A stretch of 64,000 nt of DNA from Shimia sp. R9_2. GTDB lineage: Bacteria; Pseudomonadota; Alphaproteobacteria; Rhodobacterales; Rhodobacteraceae. The stretch lies in the NCBI RefSeq assembly GCF_017743735.1, contig NZ_JAGHRO010000001.1, positions 434,001 to 498,000 of the forward strand, read 5' to 3'. The notes below the pieces were generated by a model. That model was not told where the DNA came from, searched no databases, and saw only the letters and a list, made by a program, of their open reading frames with translations. Each line of letters opens with the position of its first letter. Within the stretch, counting starts at the first letter, position 1. Made by a program: the position numbers and the translations under genes. Positions 50,519-58,151 of this stretch are shown piece by piece.

Positions 50519-53413
50519 ATGCTTAGGAAAAAGACCAACGGGGTTGCGCGACGCCCCCAGCGGACAAGTATCCTGTCTGTTGCAGCTGAAAAAGCTGTAG
50601 ACCGCCGCACATTCCTGCGCGGATCCGGCCTCGCCATTGGCGGGCTGGCAGCAATTGGTGCCACAGGAGGCACCGTCACTCAGGCGCAAGCCCAAGACGC
50701 CGCAAACACCGCCGTTGAAACTGTCAAATCCGTCTGCACCCACTGCTCTGTGGGCTGTACGGTTGTGGCAGAGGTTCAGAGCGGCGTTTGGGTCGGTCAG
50801 GAACCAGGTTGGGACAGCCCGTTCAACCTCGGTGCACATTGCGCCAAAGGCGCTTCGGTACGCGAGCACGCCCATGGCGAACGCCGTCTGAAGTATCCGA
50901 TGAAAAAAGAAGGTGGTGAGTGGAAACGCATCAGCTGGGAACAGGCGATCAACGAGATCGGCGACGGCATGATGAAGATCCGCGAAGAAAGCGGCCCGGA
51001 CAGCGTTTATTGGCTCGGCTCTGCCAAGCACAACAACGAACAGGCCTATCTGTTCCGTAAGTTTGCTGCCTATTGGGGCACAAACAACGTGGATCACCAG
51101 GCGCGTATCTGTCACTCCACCACTGTTGCAGGTGTTGCGAACACATGGGGCTACGGCGCCATGACCAACTCCTACAATGACATCCACAACTCCAAAGCCA
51201 TCTTCATCATTGGCGGCAACCCGGCCGAAGCCCACCCGGTTTCGCTGTTGCACGTGCTGCGCGCGAAAGAGCGCAACAACGCGCCTCTGATCGTATGTGA
51301 CCCGCGCTTTACGCGCACGGCGGCCCATGCAGATGAATATGTGCGTTTCCGTCCCGGCACCGATGTGGCGCTGGTTTGGGGCATCCTGTGGCACATCTTC
51401 GAAAACGGTTGGGAAGACAAAGAGTTCATCCGCACCCGTGTTTGGGGGATGGACCAGATCAAGGAAGAAGTGGCCAAGTGGAACCCGGAAGAAGTTGAAC
51501 GCGTCACAGGCGCGCCGGGTGAACAGCTGCGCCGCGTTGCACGCCAGATGGTGAACAACCGTCCCGGCACCGTGATCTGGTGCATGGGTGGCACGCAGCA
51601 CACCAACGGCAATAACAATACGCGTGCGTATTGTGTGCTGCAGTTGGCGCTGGGCAACATGGGCACAGAGGGGGGCGGTACCAACATCTTCCGCGGCCAC
51701 GACAACGTGCAAGGCGCAACGGACCTTGGCGTTCTGTCCCACACGCTGCCGGGCTATTATGGCCTGTCTGCAGGCGCATGGGCGCACTGGGGCCGTGTCT
51801 GGGGTGAAGATGGCGATTGGCTGAAAGGCCAGTTTGCGACCACCACAGGTGCTGACGGCAAAGAGAAGTCGCTTCAGAATCTCACCGGTATTCCGGTGTC
51901 GCGTTGGATCGACGGTGTGCTGGAAGATCCAGAGAACATGGACAACCCCGACAAAGTGCGGGCCATGGTGCTTTGGGGCCACGCGCCAAACTCGCAGACG
52001 CGCGGTAAGGAAATGAAAACAGCGATGGAGAAGCTGGACATGCTGGTCGTTGTCGACCCGTTCCCAACCGCTTCTGCTGTTATGCAAGACCGCACCGATG
52101 GCGTGTATCTTCTGCCGGCCTGTACGCAGTTTGAGACCCGCGGGTCCGCGACCGCGTCCAACCGCTCTTTGCAATGGCGTGATCAGATCATTGATCCGCT
52201 GTTTGAGAGCAAGCCGGACCATGAGATCATGGGCCTCTTTGCCAACAAGTTTGGCTGGGCAGACCGTTTCTTCCGCAACATCGAAATGGAAGACGAGAAC
52301 ACCCCGAATGTGGAAAGCATCACCCGGGAGTTCAACGCAGGTCTGTGGACGATTGGCTACACTGGTCAGTCGCCTGAGCGCATCAAGCTGCACATGGCAA
52401 ACCAGCACACCTTTGACCGCACCACGCTGAAAGCGAATGGTGGTCCGGCTGATGGTGACTACTACGGTATGCCGTGGCCATGCTGGGGCACGCCAGAGAT
52501 GAAGCACCCGGGCACGCCAAACCTCTATGACATGTCCAAACGTGTCTCTGAGGGTGGTTTGACCTTCCGCGCCCGCTTTGGTGTGGAACGTGACGGTGAC
52601 AACCTTCTGGCCGAAGGTGTGGCAAGCCTCGATTCCGAGATTCAGGATGGCTATCCGGAATTCACAATGCAGATGCTGATGGATCTGGGTTGGGATGGCG
52701 ATCTGACGGATGAAGAGCGTGCTGCGATTGATGCGGTGGCCGGACCCAAGACCAACTGGAAAACCGACCTGTCAGGCGGCATCCAGCGGGTGGCGATCAA
52801 GCACGAATGTGCTCCATTTGGGAACGCGAAAGCCCGTGCTGTGGTTTGGACCTTCCCGGATCCGATCCCGCTGCACCGCGAGCCGCTCTACACCAACCGT
52901 CGTGATCTGGTGGCGGATTATCCGACCTATGAGGACCGGAAATTCTATCGTCTGCCAACCATGTACGCCTCGATCCAGAAACAGGACTTCAGCAAGGACT
53001 ATCCGCTGATCCTGACCTCTGGTCGTCTGGTGGAATACGAGGGTGGCGGGGATGAAACCCGTTCCAACCCGTGGCTGGCCGAGCTGCAGCAGGACATGTT
53101 TGTCGAGATCAACCCGCGTGATGCGAACAATCTCGGTGTGCGTGATCAGGCGCAGGTGTGGGTCGAAGGTGCCGAAGGGGCCAAGGTCAAAGTGATGGCC
53201 ATGGTGACCGAACGCGTCGGCGAAGGTGTGGTCTTCATGCCGTTCCACTTTGCGGGTCATTTCGAAGGGGAGGACCTGCGGAGCAAGTATCCGGCAGGGG
53301 CCGATCCATATGTGTTGGGCGAAGCCACCAACACGGCGCAGACATATGGCTATGACAGCGTGACCCAGATGCAGGAGACCAAAGCGACTCTCTGCAAAAT
53401 CTGGGCAGCATAA
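50519..53413 (+). CDS. fdhA: Formate dehydrogenase catalytic subunit (Mo/W-bis-pyranopterin)
   Basis: A 964-residue exported molybdopterin oxidoreductase that oxidises formate to CO2. A Tat signal has RRTFLRGS at residues 29-36. The [4Fe-4S] site is Cys73, Cys76, Cys80 and Cys108 (CTHCSVGC; AHCAKG). The metal ligand position is Cys198 (TGT codon) in QARICHSTTV, followed by the catalytic His; there is no UGA, so this is not a selenoenzyme. The molybdopterin-binding C-terminal domain has LTSGRLVEYEGGGDETRSNP. It forms a periplasmic complex with the next two products. GGAGGAAACT precedes the ATG. Confidence 0.95.
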   Translation: MLRKKTNGVARRPQRTSILSVAAEKAVDRRTFLRGSGLAIGGLAAIGATGGTVTQAQAQDAANTAVETVKSVCTHCSVGCTVVAEVQSGVWVGQEPGWDSPFNLGAHCAKGASVREHAHGERRLKYPMKKEGGEWKRISWEQAINEIGDGMMKIREESGPDSVYWLGSAKHNNEQAYLFRKFAAYWGTNNVDHQARICHSTTVAGVANTWGYGAMTNSYNDIHNSKAIFIIGGNPAEAHPVSLLHVLRAKERNNAPLIVCDPRFTRTAAHADEYVRFRPGTDVALVWGILWHIFENGWEDKEFIRTRVWGMDQIKEEVAKWNPEEVERVTGAPGEQLRRVARQMVNNRPGTVIWCMGGTQHTNGNNNTRAYCVLQLALGNMGTEGGGTNIFRGHDNVQGATDLGVLSHTLPGYYGLSAGAWAHWGRVWGEDGDWLKGQFATTTGADGKEKSLQNLTGIPVSRWIDGVLEDPENMDNPDKVRAMVLWGHAPNSQTRGKEMKTAMEKLDMLVVVDPFPTASAVMQDRTDGVYLLPACTQFETRGSATASNRSLQWRDQIIDPLFESKPDHEIMGLFANKFGWADRFFRNIEMEDENTPNVESITREFNAGLWTIGYTGQSPERIKLHMANQHTFDRTTLKANGGPADGDYYGMPWPCWGTPEMKHPGTPNLYDMSKRVSEGGLTFRARFGVERDGDNLLAEGVASLDSEIQDGYPEFTMQMLMDLGWDGDLTDEERAAIDAVAGPKTNWKTDLSGGIQRVAIKHECAPFGNAKARAVVWTFPDPIPLHREPLYTNRRDLVADYPTYEDRKFYRLPTMYASIQKQDFSKDYPLILTSGRLVEYEGGGDETRSNPWLAELQQDMFVEINPRDANNLGVRDQAQVWVEGAEGAKVKVMAMVTERVGEGVVFMPFHFAGHFEGEDLRSKYPAGADPYVLGEATNTAQTYGYDSVTQMQETKATLCKIWAA

Positions 53414-53425
53414 GGAGGAAGAGAA

Positions 53426-54019
53426 ATGGCACGAGCGAAATTTCTCTGCGACGCGGAACGCTGCATCGAATGCAACGCCTGCGTGACGGCCTGTAAGAAC
53501 GAGCACGAGGTGCCTTGGGGCATCAACCGGCGTCGCGTTGTGACAATCAACGACGGCACACCGGGTGAACGTTCGATTTCTGTGGCATGCATGCACTGTT
53601 CAGATGCGCCTTGTATGGCGGTCTGTCCGGTGGATTGCTTCTATCAGAACGAAGAAGGTGTGGTACTGCACTCCAAAGACCTGTGCATTGGCTGTGGCTA
53701 TTGCTTCTACGCGTGTCCGTTCGGCGCGCCGCAATATCCGCAGGCAGGCAACTTTGGCAGCCGCGGCAAGATGGACAAATGCACCTTCTGTGCAGGTGGT
53801 CCGGAAGAGAACCACTCCACTGCGGAATTCGCCAAATATGGCCGCAACCGCATCGCAGAGGGCAAGCTGCCGATCTGCGCGGAGATGTGTTCAACCAAAG
53901 CCCTTCTGGCGGGTGACGGGGATGTTGTCTCCGCGATTTACCGTGAACGCGTTGTGGCGCGCGGTTTTGGCACCGGCGCTTGGGGCTGGGGCACCGCTTA
54001 TGAGCAAAAAGGCGGCTGA
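53426..54019 (+). CDS. fdh3B: Formate dehydrogenase iron-sulfur (beta) subunit
   Basis: A 197-residue four-cluster ferredoxin: CIECNACVTACKNEHEVPWG, CMHCSDAPCMAVCPVDC, CIGCGYCFYACPFGAPQYP, and a split last site CTFCAGG with CAEMC. The protein has no signal peptide of its own, so it is probably carried across the membrane with the Tat-borne catalytic subunit. It passes electrons from the catalytic subunit to the cytochrome b subunit. It starts 12 bases after fdhA. Confidence 0.95.
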   Translation: MARAKFLCDAERCIECNACVTACKNEHEVPWGINRRRVVTINDGTPGERSISVACMHCSDAPCMAVCPVDCFYQNEEGVVLHSKDLCIGCGYCFYACPFGAPQYPQAGNFGSRGKMDKCTFCAGGPEENHSTAEFAKYGRNRIAEGKLPICAEMCSTKALLAGDGDVVSAIYRERVVARGFGTGAWGWGTAYEQKGG

Positions 54020-54032
54020 TACCGTCAAAATC

Positions 54033-54060
54033 ACCGGCGGCGGGTTTCCTTGCCGCCGGT
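54033..54060 (+). promoter_or_regulatory. Intercistronic stem-loop after the beta subunit gene
   Basis: ACCGGCGGC pairs perfectly with GCCGCCGGT across a 10-base loop, in the 117-base gap before the cytochrome b subunit gene. A T tract is lacking (TTGATGTTTC follows), so partial termination or mRNA protection is more likely than full termination. Confidence 0.5.
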
Positions 54061-54139
54061 TTGATGTTTCTAAGAACTCTTTCATGCGCGGTTATGGGCA
54101 GAGCCCTGACCCCATGGTTTCAGATGATATGAGGATGTG

Positions 54140-55336
54140 ATGCGCGCGCTTCTCTGGATGGCTCTTTCGTTCATGTTGGCATGGCCAGCTTTGGCTCAAG
54201 ACACGGCACCTGATCGCAGTTCAACGGGCGGCGCTCAGACGCTGGAAGATATCATGGCGCGACAGCGTGGTGAGAAACTGGACGACAGTTTCCGGCGCGA
54301 TGCGACCGGGCAGGGCAATGTCGAAGCGTTGATTGGCCAGCTGGGCACGCGCGGCGTAGCGTCAGATTCCGAAGTGTTTCGTGCATTGCGCTATGGCAGT
54401 GCCAACACCACCACGCAGGCCAGCGGGCCAACCAGCACATTGCTCATTCAAGACAGTGGTATGGCCTGGCTGACGTTCCGCGAAGGGCCGCTGCTCACTT
54501 ATGGGCTTTATCTGCTGGGAGGCATGACGGCTGTTATTGCACTGTTTTGGCTGATCCGCGGCAGGATCATGATCGAAGGGGCCAAGACCGGGCGGAATAT
54601 CATCCGCTTCCTGGCGATTGAACGGTTTGCTCATTGGCTGATGGGCGTGTCCTTCATTGTCCTTGGGATCACCGGCCTTGTGCTGATCGCCGGTCGTAAG
54701 TTTATCCTGCCCTGGATGGGGCTCGAAGCCTATGCCACCATCGCACTGGCCGGCAAATGGGTGCACAACAACATCGCCTGGGCCTTTATGCTGGGACTGG
54801 CGATGGTCTTTGTCATGTGGGTGCATCACAACATTCCGGATCGCACGGACATCAAGTGGCTGGCCAAAGGCGGTGGGCTGTTTTCCAAAGGCGTGCATCC
54901 GCCTGCCAAAAAATTCAACGCAGGGCAGAAGATCATTTTCTGGTCTGTGATTGTGCTGGGCGTTTCGATCTCGGCATCCGGTCTCGCGCTGCTGTTCCCG
55001 TTTGAGCTGCCGATGTTTGCCAAGACGTTCAATATTTTGAACATGACTGGTCTGCCGCAGTTGGTCACGGGCGGTGCGTTGCCGGAAGTGCTCTCCCCTT
55101 ATGAAGAAATGCAGCTCAGCCAGCTTTGGCATGGGATCGTGGCCTTTGTCTTTATCGCCATCATCGTGGCGCACATCTATCTTGGGTCCGTGGGCATGGA
55201 AGGCGCGATTGAGACCATGGCGACCGGTGAGGTGGATGAGCAATGGGCGAAGGAGCACCATTCAATCTGGTATGAGGAGGAGCTTGCCAAAGCGCAGGCA
55301 AAATCTGGCGCTGATCGAGCGACACCAGCGGAGTAA
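54140..55336 (+). CDS. Formate dehydrogenase cytochrome b (gamma) subunit
   Basis: A 398-residue membrane protein. A signal peptide (to about LAQD) and a ~100-residue N-terminal extension precede the di-heme cytochrome b domain. TM segments include YGLYLLGGMTAVIALFWLI, FAHWLMGVSFIVLGITGLVL, the histidine-bearing KWVHNNIAWAFMLGLAMVF and WHGIVAFVFIAIIVAHIYLG. It would pass electrons to quinone or a cytochrome. ATG 54140 is used; the frame also has a GTG at 54137. The long N-terminal part is absent from many homologues. Confidence 0.92.
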   Translation: MRALLWMALSFMLAWPALAQDTAPDRSSTGGAQTLEDIMARQRGEKLDDSFRRDATGQGNVEALIGQLGTRGVASDSEVFRALRYGSANTTTQASGPTSTLLIQDSGMAWLTFREGPLLTYGLYLLGGMTAVIALFWLIRGRIMIEGAKTGRNIIRFLAIERFAHWLMGVSFIVLGITGLVLIAGRKFILPWMGLEAYATIALAGKWVHNNIAWAFMLGLAMVFVMWVHHNIPDRTDIKWLAKGGGLFSKGVHPPAKKFNAGQKIIFWSVIVLGVSISASGLALLFPFELPMFAKTFNILNMTGLPQLVTGGALPEVLSPYEEMQLSQLWHGIVAFVFIAIIVAHIYLGSVGMEGAIETMATGEVDEQWAKEHHSIWYEEELAKAQAKSGADRATPAE

Positions 55337-55338
55337 TC

Positions 55339-56634
55339 ATGCGGGCTGTCGCGCTGTTTCTTGGTTTCCTGTTTTGGGCCACCGGTGCTGTGGCTGGGGA
55401 GTTCTTTCAACTGACCGGCCACGGCGGCCCGATCAAAGGCATCGCTGTCTCCCCGGACGGCCGTCAGATCCTGACCGCAAGTTTCGACAATTCCCTTGGT
55501 CTTTGGCGAGATCAGGAACCGCTGTGGCTGGAAGGGCATGAGGCAGCGGTCAACGCGGTGGTTTTTGTGACTGACACTCTGGCGGTTTCCGCCGGGGATG
55601 ATTTTGCCGTGCGGCTGTGGGATCTGAGTGCTGGAACGTCGCAGATTCTGGGGCAGCACAAGGGCAAGGTGATGGCGCTGCGAGTGGCGCCTGATGGGCG
55701 CAGTGTCGCAAGCGCCAGTTGGGATGGATCGGTTGGCATCTGGCCGCTGAGCGGTGACGCGTCGCGTCTTATTCAAGTCGGCAGCAATGTGAATGACGTT
55801 GCCTTTGCACAGGACGGTGCCGCGCTGTTTTCCGCCTCTGCAGACGGCAAGATACGGCTCTATGACACCGCGACTGGCGATTTGAGGCAGCTTTTCCTGA
55901 CCAATGGTTTCGGTGTGAACACTTTGGTTTTGCGTGAGGATCTTGGTTGGCTGGCTTTTGGCGCGGTGGATGGCGTCACAAAAATTGTCACCCCTGACAC
56001 TGCGGAGCTGATCAAGGACATCACGCTTGAGCGGCGGCCGATATTGGCCATGACCAGCAGCCGGGATGGCCGTCACCTCGCTGTGGGTGATGGCGAAGGT
56101 TATATTCTGATGCTGAACACTGAGAATTGGTCGATTGCCAATGACATCAGGGCCACCCATCGCGGGCCGATCTGGGCGTTGGCTTTTTCGGCTGATGGGG
56201 AAAATATTCATGCGGGTGGCCTTGATGAGGCGATGTTCAGCTGGCCGCTGTCTGATCCGGATGACACCCCCCGGATGGTGGCGGAAGGTCGCGCGTTTCT
56301 GAACGGCAATGACAGCGCATCCAATGGCGAGCGCCAGTTTCAGCGCAAATGCTCCATTTGCCATACGCTCACCGGAGACAGTGCCAGACGAGCTGGGCCG
56401 ACGCTCAAGGATGTTTTTGGGCGCGAAGCGGGCACGGTTTCTGACTACAGCTACTCCGACACTTTGCTGACATCTGATGTGATTTGGACAAGCCAAACCA
56501 TTGATGCGCTTTTTGATTTGGGGCCGGACGTGTATATTGCGGGAACCAAAATGCCGGTTCAACGCATCACCCGCGCCGAAGACCGCGCAGATTTGATCGC
56601 CTATCTGCGCCTTTACAGCGACTTTGAGGACTAA
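55339..56634 (+). CDS. WD40 repeat-cytochrome c fusion protein
   Basis: A 431-residue exported protein. After a signal peptide (to about AVAG), at least six WD40-type repeats occupy residues about 22-310, for example SPDGRQILTASFDNSLGLW, APDGRSVASASWDGSVGIW and AQDGAALFSASADGKIRLY. A C-terminal cytochrome c domain carries the heme motif CSICH at residues 338-342 and a probable distal Met in AGTKMPV. It follows the gamma subunit by two bases, so it is part of the formate dehydrogenase operon and may be a periplasmic electron acceptor or docking protein. Confidence 0.9.
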   Translation: MRAVALFLGFLFWATGAVAGEFFQLTGHGGPIKGIAVSPDGRQILTASFDNSLGLWRDQEPLWLEGHEAAVNAVVFVTDTLAVSAGDDFAVRLWDLSAGTSQILGQHKGKVMALRVAPDGRSVASASWDGSVGIWPLSGDASRLIQVGSNVNDVAFAQDGAALFSASADGKIRLYDTATGDLRQLFLTNGFGVNTLVLREDLGWLAFGAVDGVTKIVTPDTAELIKDITLERRPILAMTSSRDGRHLAVGDGEGYILMLNTENWSIANDIRATHRGPIWALAFSADGENIHAGGLDEAMFSWPLSDPDDTPRMVAEGRAFLNGNDSASNGERQFQRKCSICHTLTGDSARRAGPTLKDVFGREAGTVSDYSYSDTLLTSDVIWTSQTIDALFDLGPDVYIAGTKMPVQRITRAEDRADLIAYLRLYSDFED

Positions 56635-56638
56635 AGAT

Positions 56639-56764
56639 ATGAGAGTGTTTTTCCTGGCCTGCGCAGCGGTGGCTGCCATTTCCGTGGGCGCCTACTATGG
56701 GCTGCACGCCATCGGGTTTTCTGCCAGCGATGTTGCCAGTGGAACAGCCGTAAGGTTGGATTGA
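56639..56764 (+). CDS. 41-residue membrane microprotein
   Basis: A short open frame four bases after the WD40-cytochrome gene and four bases before the regulator gene. It encodes MRVFFLACAAVAAISVGAYY, then GLHAIGFSASDVASGTAVRLD: a single hydrophobic helix or signal anchor and a short polar tail. The tight spacing on both sides and the plausible codon use support translation, but I recognise no family. It could be a subunit-stabilising peptide of the formate dehydrogenase. Confidence 0.6.
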   Translation: MRVFFLACAAVAAISVGAYYGLHAIGFSASDVASGTAVRLD

Positions 56765-56768
56765 CCAC

Positions 56769-58151
56769 ATGAACCAAATAGACCGTGCGTCTGCGCAAAC
56801 CAAACGTCCTTCTGAATTTGGCATTGGCCTGTCGACAGCTTCGGTGCTGGTGGTGGATGACGAGCCGGGCATCCGCAACTTCATCGTCAAAATTCTCGAC
56901 CCGGTGGTCGGACGCATAGAGCAGGCGGCCAATACGGATGTGGCTAGCCGCCTGTTGGATCAGAACCATTTTGACATCGTCATTCTTGATAATGTGATGC
57001 CCGGAACCTCGGGGCTTGAGTGGCTGAGCGAGCAGCGCAAGCTTGGGTTCTTTGCTGACACCATTTTGATCACCGCATTTGCAGATATGGACACCGCGAT
57101 TGAAGCGATGCGCGCGGGGGCCGTCGACTTTGTTTTGAAGCCTTTCCGCTCCAACCAGATTTTGAACGCGGTGGCACGCTGTGTGGATCGGGTGAACCTG
57201 CGGCGGGAGAATTACCTGCTGAAGTATGAGCTTGCTGCGGGCAACGAGCATGTGCGCGCGCGCCTGCTTGGCAGTTCGCCGCAGATTGAGACCATACGCT
57301 CCACGATGGCCCGTGCCGCGCCTTTGCCAACGCCGGTCTTGCTGACGGGGGATACCGGTACGGGCAAAGAGGTCGCCGCGCGTGCGTTGCACATGATGTC
57401 ACCGCGCGCCGACAAACCTTTTGTGCCAATCAATTGCGCGACCATTGCCGGTGACATGATTGAGCATGAGCTTTTTGGGCATATCCGTCAGGACGCGGGC
57501 GGGCGCACGGTACGTCATGATGGTGTGTTCATGAATGCCAATGGCGGCACGCTCTACCTCGATGAGATCGTGGAACTGCCGCTTCCGGTGCAGGCGGCAC
57601 TGCTGCGTGTGGTGGAACATCAGAAAATCCGGCCTGTGGGCTCCTCTCGGGAAGTGCCGCTGGACCTGCGGTTTCTCTTTGCCACCAACGCCGATCTTGA
57701 AGCGGCGGTCAAAGATGGCCGCCTAAGAGAAGACCTGTATCACCGCATCAATGTGCTGAACATTCAGATGCCACCTTTGCAAAACCGCGAGGGGGATTTG
57801 AAAGAGCTGGCTTTGATGTTCTTGCAGCAGATCTCAAAGTCGCTCGGTGTGCCGCCACTGACCCTGTCTGAGGGGGTGCTTTTGAATTTGGCGCGGTATG
57901 ACTGGCCGGGGAATGTGCGCGAGTTGCGCAACCTGATTGAGCGGTCGCTGATTGTGGGCGAATGGCCGGCGGAGTTTGCGGCCAACGGCGCCGAAGAAGA
58001 GGTTGCAGCGGTGGACAGCCTCGCGGCGGTGGAGCGTCGGCATATTCTGACGGTGCTGGCCGCCTGCGATGGCAATCGTGCGGAGGCCGCACGGCGATTG
58101 GGGATTTCCCGTAAAACCATCGATCGCAAATGCGCAATGTGGAATGACTGA
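56769..58151 (+). CDS. NtrC-type response regulator lacking the GAFTGA loop
   Basis: A 460-residue regulator. The receiver has Asp30, Asp31, phospho-acceptor Asp74 (ILDNVMPGTSG) and Lys124. The AAA+ domain has Walker A GDTGTGKE at 194-201, ELFGH at 234-238 and Walker B GTLYLDE at 260-266. A Fis-type helix-turn-helix ends the protein (GNRAEAARRLGISRKTIDRK). The sigma-54 contact loop GAFTGA, expected right after ELFGH, is replaced by QDAGGR. R. capsulatus HupR and NtrC are known precedents that work without sigma-54. It overlaps the kinase gene by eight bases. Confidence 0.93.
   Translation: MNQIDRASAQTKRPSEFGIGLSTASVLVVDDEPGIRNFIVKILDPVVGRIEQAANTDVASRLLDQNHFDIVILDNVMPGTSGLEWLSEQRKLGFFADTILITAFADMDTAIEAMRAGAVDFVLKPFRSNQILNAVARCVDRVNLRRENYLLKYELAAGNEHVRARLLGSSPQIETIRSTMARAAPLPTPVLLTGDTGTGKEVAARALHMMSPRADKPFVPINCATIAGDMIEHELFGHIRQDAGGRTVRHDGVFMNANGGTLYLDEIVELPLPVQAALLRVVEHQKIRPVGSSREVPLDLRFLFATNADLEAAVKDGRLREDLYHRINVLNIQMPPLQNREGDLKELALMFLQQISKSLGVPPLTLSEGVLLNLARYDWPGNVRELRNLIERSLIVGEWPAEFAANGAEEEVAAVDSLAAVERRHILTVLAACDGNRAEAARRLGISRKTIDRKCAMWND

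Noticed and set aside
51100-51125. Possible selenocysteine in the formate dehydrogenase catalytic subunit
   Set aside because: The metal-ligand codon (residue 198) is TGT, a cysteine; no in-frame TGA and no SECIS-like need.
50480-52507. 675-codon minus-strand open frame opposite the formate dehydrogenase catalytic subunit
   Set aside because: It is a frame shadow in GC-rich coding DNA: no recognisable domains, and the plus strand encodes a full canonical FdhA.
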